From Lethocerus indicus (taxonomy: Eukaryota; Arthropoda; Insecta; Hemiptera; Belostomatidae): a stretch of DNA of 64,000 nt. Of this stretch, positions 23,501 through 35,326 are shown in pieces. The translations under genes were made by a program, and so were the position numbers. The stretch spans positions 27,556,816-27,620,815 of the forward strand of contig JACDQD010000007.1 of assembly GCA_019843655.1 (NCBI GenBank), read 5' to 3'. The notes beneath the pieces were generated by a model. The model was not told where the DNA came from. It made no database searches and saw only the letters and a list, made by a program, of their open reading frames with translations. Each line of letters begins with the position of its first letter. The first letter of the stretch is position 1.

Positions 23501-23515
23501 AAAAAAAAAAGAAAG

Positions 23516-24672
23516 AATTTCCAAGTTCACTTTCTGCTCTATGGTCGTTGAAGTCAATTTGAACCGTGTCCAAAGTTATTGGATATTTGAAACTTATACT
23601 AGGGTCTCTCTGGGACCATTTTTCCGGCCATTTCCCCGGCACATTTTCGACCCCCGGACGAGCGTCGTCCCTTTGAGGTGTGGCCCGCCCTTTTGCCGAC
23701 ATCAAAGGTACCGCCCACGGAGCGGTAGATAGTCCGAAGAAAACGCTCCGCCGCTTAAGAGGCCGTTAACCGACAGTCGAGTAGTTGGCTCGGGGTCGGG
23801 GGCCAGGGGGCCCGCCCCCACTTATTGGGCATTTCTCGCCCTCCGTGGACGCGAAGAGCCCCATCCTGCGGTCCACTCCTTCGAGGGCCCTTCTTCGACT
23901 TCCGAAGGACCCACCTGGCTGATCGACGACTGTCCAACCTCCGCTTAAGGTATAATTTATATACCAAGTTTGGCCGACTCGTTATCCTGGCTGGGGGCGG
24001 GGGGAATCCATTTTACGATCACCATAAATTTATCAAATCGCCCAACACGAGGCGATCGATTAAATCACTTTCCAAAGAAAGAAAGAAATATTTTGTAATT
24101 AAGACTTGGACTGAGCTTTTTATAAGTCTTTATTACGATGGAGAGGGACCCCCAATTCGGGTTTGTGCCGTGTTTAGAGCTTACAACTCTTCGCGGGGCT
24201 AAATACAATATTAAGCGATGAAATAATAAATATATACATCATTTATCGATGTAGAAATGATTAAAACTTTGTTTTGAACTTTTTTCCAAATTTTTTTTCG
24301 CAAAAATAATTATTTAAAAAGTGGACCGATATTTCAATTTTAAACGCGATAAACTCCTGTAGTCGGGTAAAAAGTTTATTGCTAATTTGATTGAGTGCAC
24401 CGATAGAGACGAAATTTCCTCATAAAGGCTCCAACAGGAGTAATATTAATGGTAACTATTGTCCATCAAAGGATCGCATATTTTAGTCATCAAATCGTAC
24501 TATCTCTAAATATAATTCTAAAATGTTAATTCGTAGAAATAATAAAGAGGGAATAAAGTCATTTCACCAACTGAAAAATGAAAGAGCTTTGTATAGTAAA
24601 TTTAAAATTTAAAAAATTTTTAAATCTCTAATTACAATTTAAAACATTAGTCTTAGTAGTTGGTATTTAAAA
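23516..24672. other. Non-coding, no recognised feature
   Basis: GC-rich 23600-24000, then AT-rich. A 125-codon frame at 23825-24202 has no recognisable domain and is overlapped by an opposite-strand frame. Confidence 0.5.
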
Positions 24673-24685
24673 TTAACTATTATTT

Positions 24686-24893
24686 CCCTAGATTTCGTGT
24701 GTGGCAGGTTTGGCCTTTTGCTAGACCGGTTTTGGCTGCACACAGTACAAGTGACAGTAAAGAGACTAAAACCGCTACTGAAGATGGCGAGCGGCCGAAA
24801 CCGGTCTAGCAAAAGACGGAACCGGCGAGAGGAGACAGAAATACACGAAATCTACGGTATTCCAACCTCCTGTAGACCACAAAATAGGTACTC
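24686..24893 (+). mobile_element. HHFB copy with 13-bp target duplication
   Basis: TTAACTATTATTT at 24673-24685 is matched at 12 of 13 positions at 24894-24906. The element starts CCTAGATTTCGTGTG and ends with a complete tail (TATTCCAACCTCCTGTAGAC to AGGTACTC). The left arm is shortened. The plus hammerhead at 24773-24810 is intact. Confidence 0.85.
24773..24810 (+). ncRNA. Hammerhead ribozyme motif, intact core
   Basis: Same sequence as the 10.8-kb motif through the catalytic core. Stem I GCTA pairs with TAGC and the predicted cut is after C24806. Confidence 0.7.
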
Positions 24894-25017
24894 TTAACTA
24901 CTATTTATTGAAATTTTCTAGTCCACCAGGAATAGTTCGGTGTTTACTACAATAATTTACAATTCGATCCATTTAGTAGTAAAATATAGCAAGTTGGTAT
25001 TTTATTAACAACTTCTC

Positions 25018-25050
25018 TATCTCGTCTTCAGTAGCAGTGTGAGTCGCTCT
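25018..25050 (-). mobile_element. HHFB scrap
   Basis: CTCGTCTTCAGTAGCAGTG and AGTCGC only; about 50 bp upstream of a mariner-derived MITE. Confidence 0.4.
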
Positions 25051-25103
25051 GGTACACGGGAATCATATGGGACATAACTGTTTTTGGACCGTTTTATAAT
25101 ATA

Positions 25104-25317
25104 TTAGGGGTACACAAAAAAGTAATCAACATTTTGACTTTGGAATTAATTTTATTTTGCTAAAAAAGAAACTTTAATTATTAATCTACTATATATTCCA
25201 ACCGATATTATCGACAACTCTCTGCCGCATTTCCGGCAAATTTTCAATTCTCCTCTTGAAGAACTCTTCAAGACCTTCAATCTTATCAAATTGTCGATTA
25301 CTTTTGGGTACAGCTAA
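25104..25317 (-). mobile_element. Mariner-derived MITE, both TIRs
   Basis: Starts TTAGGGGTACACAAAAAAGT after TA and ends AGCTAA before TA. The transposase C-terminal remnant reads on the minus strand. Confidence 0.88.
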
Positions 25318-26011
25318 TAATTAATTTTATTCGTGACTTAAAAAAAAAGGAATGAAAAATAATATGTTCTCAATAACTGCTTGAGTGTCGGTTAATAGGC
25401 CGCCACTTGTGTAAACTTGGGCCCAACTCGAGAATTCTCGTTTAACCGACACCGTAACCGAATTTAACCGGGCACGGATTTTAGTTCCGACTATAGCGGC
25501 CGTAACCGAACGGTTTTTCCGCCAGTTCAGCGGGAAGATTTTCCACTTCAAAAGGGCCGTTCCGCCGCCCACAATGGCCCGTCCCTCTCTCTCTCTTTCA
25601 CTTTCTCACTCTGTCCTCTTTGAAGGGATATATATATATATATAGGACGGCCTCCGAAAGTCCGGCGAACCCATTTTACAACCCCTGCGAAAGGCGGAGC
25701 GTGAAAAATTCCGTCGGCAGATGCTCCCCGGCCTACACCATTGAGGGCGTGTAAAATCGCTTAAGGAAATTTTAAAAGAATTACCATCGGACGGGCGTAA
25801 GTCGGTACAATGAGTTTTTCCGGAGAAAAAGCCAGCTGAATCAGGCACTTGGGGGAGGGGGTGGGGGGGAAAGGTGCTGCCCTTTTATTTTACATTTCCT
25901 TTGGAAAAATGCCTCCTTTCACGAAAATACGGGCGTTACCGGTCGAAACCGACCGCTCGACGTGCAAAACGGCGCCGGGCGATCGCGGTTTGTGGGGCAA
26001 ATACAAATAGT

Positions 26012-26121
26012 CTAGTTTTAGAATACCTGTTTTGTGGTTGTGCCAGGGGTTGTGGAATACCGCAATGATTTCGTGCGTTTCTATCTCCTCTCGCCGGTTT
26101 GGTCTTTTGCTAGACCGGTCC
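26012..26121 (-). mobile_element. HHFB piece, tail plus outer arm
   Basis: Tail (TTAGAATACCTGTTTTGTGG), then GATTTCGTGCGTTTCTATCT and the outer arm down to TTGCTAGACCGGTCC. It stops where the 26127 duplicated block begins. Confidence 0.7.
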
Positions 26122-26126
26122 AGGAA

Positions 26127-26686
26127 AAGTAGAAAAGGTACCCACCCTACGGGAGCGGTACACGTCTGGACCGATTTTACGAAAATCGTACAGAGATCTG
26201 ATAAGGACGATTTTTCTCCAGACGTCGGGTGATTCGAAAATGAGATATGACGAAGAGCCGTCGGGATTCGAACCCCGATACCGCTACAATAGACAGCTTA
26301 GAAATTTAAAATTTTCCGGCATTATTCTTTCACTTCCTCTTCGCTTTTATACGGGAAAGAATTAAAAAAAAAACCTCGTATAACGAGCGGACAAAAATTA
26401 AAATTTGAAACTTTCAAGAGAATGTTTTGTGATCTCCGAGGGGTTGGAATACGGTAGATTTCGTATATTTCTGTCTCCTCCCGCCGGTTTGGTCTTTTCC
26501 TGGACCGGTCTAGCAAAAGACCAAACCGGCGAGATGAGGCAGAAACACACGAAATCTACAGTATAAATATTTTAAATATCTGTTTTGTTTCAATCGGTCG
26601 GGTTTCATGTCGGTTTCGGTACCGGATCCGGGTGTTCGCCATCTTCAGTTGCATTCAGGAGGCCGTGTAATCTGACAGGAGATGGA
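26127..26686. repeat. 560-bp block with tRNA-like B box, copy 1
   Basis: Nearly identical to 29903-30466. The first part carries, on the minus strand, GGGGTTCGAATCCCGAC (about 26263-26279), which matches a Pol III B box. The second part contains a tail-like GATCTCCGAGGGGTTGG, a tight CCGGTCTAGCAAAAGACC palindrome, and TCGGTACCGGATCCGGG. Confidence 0.75.
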
Positions 26687-26691
26687 CCCGT

Positions 26692-26852
26692 TTCTTCAGT
26701 AGCGGTGTTTCGGCCGCTCGCCATCTTCAGTAGCGGTGTCACTGTTAGCACTTTGGATGTTTTTTGGGCATCCTCACTGCCCACTGTCACTTTCACATGT
26801 ACTTGTGAACCAGCGAGAGGAGACAGAAACATGACGAACCTAAAGTATTGTC
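26692..26852. mobile_element. HHFB piece after the 26-kb block
   Basis: Two partial left-arm starts (TTCAGTAGCGGTGTTTCGGC, then GCCATCTTCAGTAGCGGTG), the GGATGTTTTTTGGGCATCC hairpin, and a short right-arm end GAGGAGACAGAAACATGACG. Confidence 0.65.
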
Positions 26853-27751
26853 AATACCTTCGGGATTAAGACTTTTTCTTTCCCCTACCGCCTTATACTA
26901 ATCACCGCTGCAGTGTACCTTATGTTAAAGTTCATTGTTCAACCCGTTTCATCGGAAGGGTTACGTGTACCCTCTCTGTTAATTGGGGCCGTGTACCCGA
27001 GATGTGACCGGCTCGAGGCGGTAGGTCAAACCCCCCCTAAAAAGTGTGATAACTTTATAGCCGGTCTCCGGACCGTTTGTTTGTTTCTTTTTTCGTCTAT
27101 TATCTCCCGGACAAAAAGCGACGACCCTCGAGCCGACGGTTCAATTAGAGGGCGGAAGGGAGGAGAGAGAGAGAGAGAGAGATTGGGCGTGAGATTGGGG
27201 CACTTTGTCGGTCTCATAAAAATAGAAGGTTATATTAGAAGGGCCCGCACGGTGAGAGGGCCGCCGGTAGGGCCAACAAAGGGCGAAGAAATTTCCGGCA
27301 ACGGATTATAAATATTTGAAATTTCGTTTGTTTTCGGCTCTCGAACGGTATTACGGTGAGAACGAGGGGGAGAAAAAAACATTTCAACAGGTGCGTTTTC
27401 AATTTGACAAAACAAGAAGTAACCGTCCCTTATAACTGTTCAAACGTCGGAAGTGGGGATGTTCAAATTTTTCAAAAATTTTTTCAAAGAAAAGAAAATA
27501 ATCTTGTTCTGTCACAGTTTTCTGAATCTGTTTTAATTTAATTTCTGCCCAACGAAATTTACAACAAAAAATAGGGAAAAGTGAACGTTACCAGACAGGT
27601 TTCTCTGCGAAGAAAACTTCGCAAGAATGATTTTGGATTAAATTTATGGTATTTATGTAATTCTGTTCCTCTTCTCGCCTGTTTCGGTCGCTCGCCGTCT
27701 TCAGTAGCAGTGTGCGAGTCACTTTGGCACCTTGGATGCTTGTGGGACAAC

Positions 27752-27754
<3 letters not shown>

Positions 27755-27803
<49 letters not shown>
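27755..27803. repeat. (TA)n microsatellite at a foldback centre
   Basis: About 24 TA units exactly between the two arms of the 27.7-kb HHFB copy. Confidence 0.95.
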
Positions 27804-27806
<3 letters not shown>

Positions 27807-27845
27807 TGCCCAAAAAGCATCCAAAGTGCGAAAAGTGACTAACAC

Positions 27846-27883
27846 CGCTACTGAAGATGGCGAGCAGCCGAAACCGGTTTAGC
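27846..27883 (+). ncRNA. Hammerhead-like motif with altered cleavage triplet
   Basis: The core is complete but the GUC triplet is GUU, a variant still within the NUH rule but usually slow. Stem II is GGC-GAGCA-GCC. Confidence 0.55.
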
Positions 27884-28699
27884 AAAAGACCAAATCGGCG
27901 AGAGGAGATAGAAACACACGAAATCTACGATATGCCAACGAATATAGTTGAGCGGCTTAAGTATTTCTTGGATTACGTGTTGTAAGGCGGGGGTTTATTC
28001 CAAACTAAAAGCATTATTTATACAATAAACTTTATTAATCTATTAATAATTTATGTAATTAGGTCTTATCACCGTCGATCATTATTACCTTTCCGAATAG
28101 GCACCATCGTCTGGGATCGCTGTAATCTGATTGGCTAAGAGATATTTTTCTGTAATTTGGGGAATAGAAAATCAGTATTGATTAAGTCTTTCCGACTGTT
28201 GTGTAAATCGTTCGGGAGTTTAAAACAAAGTTTACGACGGTTTTAAATTGAGTCAATTACGGACGGAAGGATATCGAAAATCGGTCCAGAAGGCGTACAG
28301 TGTTCGGAGGGACGATACTGTCCTAATTAGATTTTTTCGGAGCCCAATTAAATTTCTGACATCGAAAGGGTGGCCCTATATAAATTCGAATATTAACGAC
28401 CATCTTCGCTGAAAGGGACAATTTTCGTTTACCTCCACCGTAATGGAATAGGCCATTTGGGCGGCTGGAATTCCTTCTGGATATCTCAATTCTGTGGAGA
28501 ATACATTGAGTTAAATAAAAATGCGAAGTATGTGAAGCAGAAAAAAAGTCCTGACGGACGCGCCCGGATTGAGTTCCGATAACACAACTTACATTTTTAT
28601 TAAATTATTATTTTTTCAATACAAATTATAACAATATATTTTAGCGTTTTCGCACGATTTGTAAACCTAACGACCTCGTCATTACCTAAATCAAGTTTA

Positions 28700-28858
28700 G
28701 AATTTTTTTTTGTGATCTGCGAGTTTCTGTCTCCTCTCGCCGTTTTCGGCCTTTTGCTTTCGCGTTTTCGGCTGCTCGCCGTCTTCAGTAGCGGCGTGTT
28801 AGTCACTTCGACGCTTTGGACGTTTTAGGGCGTCCTCACTGCACTGTCACTGTCACAA
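28700..28858 (-). mobile_element. HHFB single arm with altered tail
   Basis: TTTTTTGTGATCTGCGAG, then the arm TTTCTGTCTCCTCTCGCCG and the inner GGGCGTCCTCACTGCACTG. There is no opposite arm, so the copy is either 5'-truncated at the hairpin centre or half deleted. The ribozyme core is decayed. Confidence 0.7.
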
Positions 28859-29229
28859 AACTTTTGTCTTTTGCGTAAATCAGGGTTTTTATTTAGGTCC
28901 AGAGTACTTAGACAAAGAAAACAGTCCAAATTTGAGTCTAAAATTGAATTTTAGACAAGATATTAATACAAAATGTAGGTTTAGTTTATAATTTCTAGCC
29001 AACGTCTGTATTTAGGTCGAAATCTTACTATTATGACATTATTTTGTTAATACATAATATAATATAAATACACAAAGGTATTCTAAGAGCGTCTGCGGAA
29101 TTGAATGAAAAATAAATAATTCTTGATTCTTGATTTTCTACGTAACCGAATCGACATTTTACAGTACTCTGTAATTTTTTAAACAATTCTATGTTTTAAG
29201 GAATTTTAAAGAAAATAAACCTGATTTTG

Positions 29230-29385
29230 GTCAGATCCTTCGAACCTCCTTAGTGATCCCCCTGCGTAATTTTTCTAATCGCATCATGACCTCAACATAC
29301 CGACAGTAGACGAAATCGCAAAGTCCAAAGTTCCTCAAGTTCCATTCAAGCTTGCTCCTCGTCCTAATTAAGCTCGTAGAATTCG
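29230..29385 (+). mobile_element. Jockey-like LINE ORF2 C-terminal fragment
   Basis: Reads QILRTSLVIPLRNFSNRIM and, one frame over, HDLNIPTVDEIAKSKVPQVP. Same block as the 23.1-kb fragment, from a separate insertion. Confidence 0.72.
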
Positions 29386-29902
29386 TACTATTTTGGTCAA
29401 ATGTCCGAATTTGTCTCCAGTTGCAAATTCGAGGCCGATAATAGGATTCTGTCCGTCCAAAATAGAAGATTGGGCAGTGCCTCAATATTGAATAACCGGT
29501 TTCATGTTAACCTTTTAAAGAGGGGAATTGGGGAACGCGCCCCAAACGCACCCAGTGGGTCACAAAACCTATCAAGCCTAGCTGTTGGGGACGCCCCGCC
29601 CTCCCATCCCCTATTTCTATTATACCCTGAGCTGTCTCTCTAATGGACCAGCGAAACCGGGCTGAAGAGCAGGTAAATTTCTTCTTCGTTGGGGTGAACA
29701 GAAATTCCCCCTGCCCACCCCCCTCCCTCCACCCCAAACTTGTCAAGTCCCGAAGCGGCGAGGGGCTAGGTTTATTTTCACAGCCGCTATCCTCCCACAA
29801 CTACCCTCGCCCCTGTGTACCAACACGGGCTGTACAACAGTCTAGATTTTACCCCCTCGGTCTCTTAACCCCGAGCGGCACAAAGTGATCTCTCGCCGTG
29901 TC

Positions 29903-30799
29903 AAGTAGAAAAGGTATTCCACCCTACGGGAGCGGTACACGTCTGGACCGATTTTACGAAAATCGTACAGAGATCTGATAAGGACGATATTTCTCCAGAC
30001 GTCGGGTGATTCGAAAATGAGATATGACGAAGAGACGTCGGGATTCGAACCCCCGATACCGCTACAATAGACAGCTTAGAAATTTAAAATTTTCCCCCAT
30101 TATTCTTTCACTTCCTCTCCGCTTTTATACGGGAAAGAATTAAAAAAAAAAACCTCGTATAACGAGCGGACAAAAATGAAAAATTTGAAACTTTCAAGAG
30201 AATGTTTTGTGATCTCCGAGGGGTTGGAATACGGTAGATTTCGTATATTTCTGTCTCCTCCCGCCGGTTTGGTCTTTTCCTGGACCGGTCTAGCAAAAGA
30301 CCAAACCGGCGAGATGAGGCAGAAACACACGAAATCTACAGTATAAATATTTTAAATATCTGTTTTGTTTCAATCGGTCGTTTTTCATGTCGGTTTCGGT
30401 ACCGGATCCGGGTGTTCGCCATCTTCAGTTGCATTCAGGAGGCCGTGTAATCTGACAGGAGATGGATCCTGAAAATCATTAATTCATCAACGCTACTGAG
30501 AGGACGGCGAGCGGCCGAAACCGGTCTAGGAAAAGACCGAACCGGCGAGAGGAGAGACAGAAACACAAACTGAAATCTACGGTAAAGTTTCGATAGTAGA
30601 AATCAGAAATTTCGGGATAATTTTTTATAGTTATTTATGTTTCATATTCTCATTATCGGAACCTACAGACAGTACTGTTCGTACAATAGACAGTATAATT
30701 CTGTTCGTCACAAAAACTTTGTTTTTTATTACTTCATTCGCAAGTCCATTAGTGAAACCTTTTCCCTCATGCAGTCTGGCGACCGGTTCTTTAAAATTT
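29903..30799. repeat. Block with tRNA-like B box, copy 2 (longest)
   Basis: Positions 29903-30466 match the 26-kb copy. The block continues through an HHFB-like right arm (about 30488-30580, core CTGAGAGGACGGCG, damaged) to TTCTTTAAAATTT at 30799. Positions 30256-30799 recur at 34737-35270. The B-box-like GGGGGTTCGAATCCCGAC is at about 30037-30054 on the minus strand. Confidence 0.75.
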
Positions 30800-31951
30800 A
30801 ATAGCGAACTCTAAATTAAATTTTCGTCTTCGTCAGGAACACTTTGTTACACCTACAGTTATGAAAGGGCTAGAGAAACCCTTAATATAAAAACATTTAC
30901 TTATTGTCAGTGATCTTGTATAATTGAAAATATAAAATTGTATTTTATCGCTCTGTAAATTATTGCCCTGTTAATTGTCTTTTGCAAATTTATTCCTATT
31001 CACACTTATTTGGTGTTTTAAGGCGGTTTTTAAGTTGGCCATTCGAGAATAGCTCTCTCCGGCAATATAAATATGTAGTTATGTCATTACTGGACAATAT
31101 GTTTAGCTATCTGACTTTTTTAACTTTATAACGGTGGGAAAATCCTTTACCGAATAGAATTTTGCCCTTCAAATCGGTCAAAGGTCATCCTGACCGCTAA
31201 TAGTTCAGTATAATAATAATCATGAATGAAACAAACTGGAAGAAAGCCGCGCGTATCACGTACAATCGTGACTGCATTTTCGACAGATTCACCGTACCTG
31301 ACAGATTAATGCAGAGTACAAAGCCCTTTAAGGAGCCATTGTCGTCCTCGCCCCGAGGCCTAACAAGGTCCCTCCGGGCCTTCTAAACCTAATCCAGAAG
31401 GGCCCGACAAAAGTGGCCTCAACGTCGGCTACAAATATTATTTCTGGTCTCGAATTTACACAGCCACTGTACAATGGCACTGAGGAGGGGTCACAATTTA
31501 CTCGAGCGGAAAGAAATCCTATATAAAATACAATCGCGTTAGGCAATTGTGTCCTCCGTTCGAGGACATTTCTAAAATACCGAAAAGTATGCTGTATTCC
31601 GCCACAAAATTCAATCGTAGAAAAAAATTATGAGTGGATTATTCGTTTGGTGTAAATCTCTTGTCTTTTGGTCTTCAGTAGACACGGCCAGCAGACGTGG
31701 TCAGACGACGCTTCCAATAGGCCAATATTAATACGTTATTGGTACTAATGATTAATATTATTATTGGTAAATAAAACTAGCCTAACCGGCAGAAAAATCC
31801 TCGGCACTGAGTGAGGTAAAAAGAAAAACTATCTTAGAACAAAATCAATTAGCAATTCTCGCTTTTTCAATGTTAGACGTCTTGAAAAATGTCCCAAACC
31901 AAGTGACCTAGGCCAGAGACCGGTCTAGCGAAAGACCAAATCAAATATATA
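30800..31951. other. Non-coding, no recognised feature
   Basis: AT-rich; only an isolated ACCGGTCTAGCGAAAGACC palindrome (31920-31938), an HHFB scrap just before a mariner MITE. Confidence 0.5.
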
Positions 31952-32150
31952 TTAGGTGTACCCAAAAGTAATCGACAATTTGATAAGATGTCTTGAGGAG
32001 TTCTTCAAGAGGGGAATCGAAAATTTGCCGGAAATGTGGCAGAGAGTTGTTCATAATATCGGTGAATATATAGAAGATTAATAATTAAACTTTCTCTTTT
32101 AGCAAAATAAAATGAATTCCTAAGTCAAAATGTTGATTACTTTTGCGTTC
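31952..32150 (+). mobile_element. Mariner-derived MITE, right TIR decayed
   Basis: TTAGGTGTACCCAAAAGTAA follows TA. The body lacks about 10 bp (TATTTCGGT). The right end stops at TTGATTACTTTTGCG. Confidence 0.83.
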
Positions 32151-33480
32151 CGAACTTCAAATTCTGAAGCTAGGTTTTTAGCTTTATGTGCCGATTATTA
32201 ATACTCATTCGATGTCCAGTAATCATACTCCTGATGAAGAAATGGACGGTAGCCCCGAGGTGGACACTATTATCGAATTACCGTTTTTCAGTGTCCAGTA
32301 ATCATTGTAACTGCCCCTAAAAACACGGTTTTTCGTAGCTAATTTCGTGTGATCGATAAAACGGCTTCGGTTTCGAAACGCGCCGGAAAATTCCGAGATG
32401 TCCCGATAACGTGGGTAGCGCCGCGGTCTCCATCCCCAAATCCGATCTCGGAGAGAATATTTTCGTTGAGTCGGAAGCGCCGTCCATAAATTAGCCCGTA
32501 ACCCCCGTAAGATCGATATGCCCCGACCCTAGTGTAAGACGGTGGTCGTCCCAAAGGCAAATAGCTTATACGCGAGGTACCGGTTTTAGGGGTGCTGTGA
32601 AAGGGTGTGTGCACCCTCTTCGGGGAGATAAGGGAAACCGGGAGAGTGGGAACACAGGTGCTCGTTATCGGCGGGGATGAAACCGTGGGGGTTGGTATAC
32701 CCCCAATTAGAATCACGGTCGGTACCATTAGCATAACAGAGATACCTCCGGGGTTAGCCCCCGGGATCTGACCCCACGATATATATTATACACACACGTA
32801 TATATAAAAAGTAGCCCTTACTTAGCGGGGCTACTAAAAACCTAGGTGGTCGAAGCCGTGATGGGAGGAGGGGGCGGTTTTTACCTAAGGCACAATTGTG
32901 CCGGGCTCCGGGGACTGCCACAAGATAAAATCGACTAACCCCCCCATTGTAGTCCGTCCAGCGTTGAGGGCGTGGCGGGGGGTGAAATCGCCCCTATTTT
33001 ATATTAATGACGTGTCCACCCCAGCCCTTACGGTAGAGGAAAAAAAAACAACCTTCGCGAAAGGCCGGCGGATTTCTAAAAAAAAAAATATTACGACGGT
33101 AAAAACGGGTATCGGGTTTCTCCCCCTTACGTCCCGCATAAGTACCCGGATTACGGGCCTCCGTCCGTTCTTCGGACGTTGTGGCCTTTCCGAATATATA
33201 TTGTTTTTTTTTTCTTTTTCGTGACAAAAACTACCCCCGCCGAAATAATTTTTTACTCTCCCTTCCCGAGAGAGGCTCCCCTCTCCGGGGTACCGAGGTT
33301 TCGCCGTATTTCAAAAAATCTTCTCCTATTCAGTATTCGGCAATTTATAAATATTCTCTCTACGTAGGGACTTGTCAAAAAGCCGAATAAAGCCGAGTAA
33401 GTCGTATTGTGCGTAAATTGATTTCGGCGTTCGACCTCCAGAAACATTCCCGGAAAGTTCCCATTTATTTATTTTTTGTA
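32151..33480. other. Non-coding, no recognised feature
   Basis: A 131-codon minus-strand frame (32339-32734) is open but has no recognised domain and biased Ser/Thr/Pro composition. Confidence 0.45.
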
Positions 33481-33669
33481 TTAGGCGTACCCAAAAGGAG
33501 GTCATCAGGAGTTCTCTTCAAGAAGGGAATCGAAAATTTGCCGGAAAATTGGCAGAGAGTTGTCGATAATATTGGTGAATATATAGCAGATTAATAATTA
33601 AAATTTCTTTTTTGCCAAAATAAAATGAATTCCAAAGTCAAAATGTTCATTACTTTTAGGTACCCCTAA
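33481..33669 (+). mobile_element. Mariner-derived MITE with internal deletion
   Basis: Left TIR TTAGGCGTACCCAAAAG, loss of about 30 bp, then an open remnant with KKGIENLPENWQRVVDN and GEYIAD stop. Right TIR GGTACCCCTAA; TA on both sides. Confidence 0.87.
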
Positions 33670-33914
33670 TATATCGACTTGGAATAATGTTTGTGTGTCC
33701 GAACCATGTGGTTTCGGCATGAATTAGGTTCATTACCCAAATAGAGGGGTTAGTTAGGGTGTAATATAAAAGTCTACGGGGAGCCTTCCGTTCACCGAAC
33801 AATTAATAAAAGAAATCTACTGTATATAATACTGGGGTATTGTCGCCGTTTCATATAAATTATCACGGTTTATAAGTGTTCTATACATTTCAATGAGGCA
33901 TGTATATGATCCTA

Positions 33915-34088
33915 GACTCGTCTTGTGGTCTGAAAGGGGTTGGAATACCGTAGATTTCGCGTGTTTCTTTCTCCTATCGCCGGTTCGTTCTATTGCTAGA
34001 CCGGTTTTTTGGATGTTTTTCGGGCATCCCCACCGCGCTTTCAGTGCACCGCAGTGCACTGTTCCAACCCCCCTCGCAGGCCACGTCA
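33915..34088. mobile_element. HHFB copy lacking the ribozyme region
   Basis: Left side CTTGTGGTCTGAAAGGGGTT, TAGATTTCGCGTG and outer arm to GCTAGACCGG, then GGATGTTTTTCGGGCATCC, a GTGCACCGCAGTGCAC palindrome and a tail-like GTTCCAACCCCCCTCGCAGG. Confidence 0.68.
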
Positions 34089-34736
34089 TTCCAAACTTTA
34101 ACCTTTACCCGCGAATTAATTTATTCCTCTCCATCGTCGGCTCATTCTTTCCGTCGGTTTCACTCTCTTCAGGAGTACTTTCTTGGCGGATGACCGCTAA
34201 TTGAGATTTCGGTACCGTCAAAGGATAATTCTCGCCTGTTATTCCCGGAACCAAAACTTGGAAGACGTTCGGAGTTTAAACAATTTTTTTCTGTACCATT
34301 TTTTTTTCGGCTCTTATAAAAATGTCTCCGCAACGCGGTTAGCCCCGGAGAGCGGGGCACTCCACCCTCGTCAAGGCGAATACGACGACATCAGATCGCC
34401 CGGTCCAGATAAGGGGGTAGGCCGGCGAATAGGGGTAGGAGAAAAGGAGGGGGCGCTGTCCGAAGTGGATTAGCCGTCCAGGTAGGGGGCAAAGTATCGG
34501 GTAACGCTCGGCGGAGGAATGCGGTCGACAGATGCACCATTTAGGACCAGTCACTGTGGGGGCGATTTCCAACCATTTCCCGATGAAGCGCCCCCGCCGA
34601 GTTTCCACCCCCAAGCCTCCATTCTTGTCCTCTGTTTGGCCGACAATTCAAATTCTGACGTATGTCTTGGCGCTGGCACCGATCGTCCGGACATTTCCAC
34701 CCCCTACACTCACCCCCCTAAAAATACCATATTTTC

Positions 34737-35270
34737 TCCTCTCGCCGGTTTGGTCTTTTCCTGGACCGGTCTAGCAAAAGACCGAACCGGCGAAAGGAGG
34801 CAGAAACACACGAAATCTACAGTATAAATATTTTAAATATCTGTTTCGTTTCAATCGGTCGGTTTTCATGTCGGTTTCGGTACCGGATCCGGGTGTTCGC
34901 CATCTTCAGTTGCATTCAGGAGGCCGTGTAATCTGACAGGAGATGGATCCTGAAAATCATTAATTCATCAACGCTACTGAGCGGCCGAAACCGGTCTAGG
35001 AAAAGACCGAACCGTCGAGAGGAGAGATAGAAACACAAACTGAAATCTACAGTAAAGTTTCGATAGTAGAAATCAGAAATTTCGGGATAATTTTTTATAG
35101 TTATTTATGTTTCGTATTCTCATTATCGGAAACTACAGACAGTACTGTTCGTACAATAGACAGTATAATTCGTTCGTCACAAAAACTTTATTTTTTATTA
35201 CTTCATTCCATGTAGTCCATTAGTGAAACCTTTTCCCTCATGCAGTTCGGCGACCGGTTCTTTAAAATTT
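34737..35270. mobile_element. Block copy 3, inserted between 24-bp direct repeats
   Basis: The 534-bp segment matches 30256-30799 with small deletions. An exact 24-bp sequence beginning CCCCCCTAAAAATACC lies at 34713-34736 and again at 35271-35294, immediately on either side. This is what a long target-site duplication would look like. Confidence 0.8.
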
Positions 35271-35326
35271 CCCCCCTAAAAATACCATATTTTCCCCTTC
35301 ATACCCCTATAATTGATGCGAATATA

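Larger units (their letters stand above)
27655..27932 (+). mobile_element. HHFB copy with (TA)n at its centre
   Basis: Left arm 27655-27750 and right arm 27804-27932 are complementary. The usual CACTGT-type centre is replaced by a (TA)n tract of about 49 bp (27755-27803). The plus hammerhead at 27846-27883 has GUU in place of GUC. The tail is lost after GATATGCCAACG. Confidence 0.8.

Noticed and set aside
24360..24560. Possible additional repeat or gene at 24.4 kb
   Set aside because: AT-rich sequence with no second copy or frame that I could find in the window.
32339..32734. 131-codon minus frame
   Set aside because: Ser/Thr/Pro-biased, no recognisable domain, no codon signal that I can judge.
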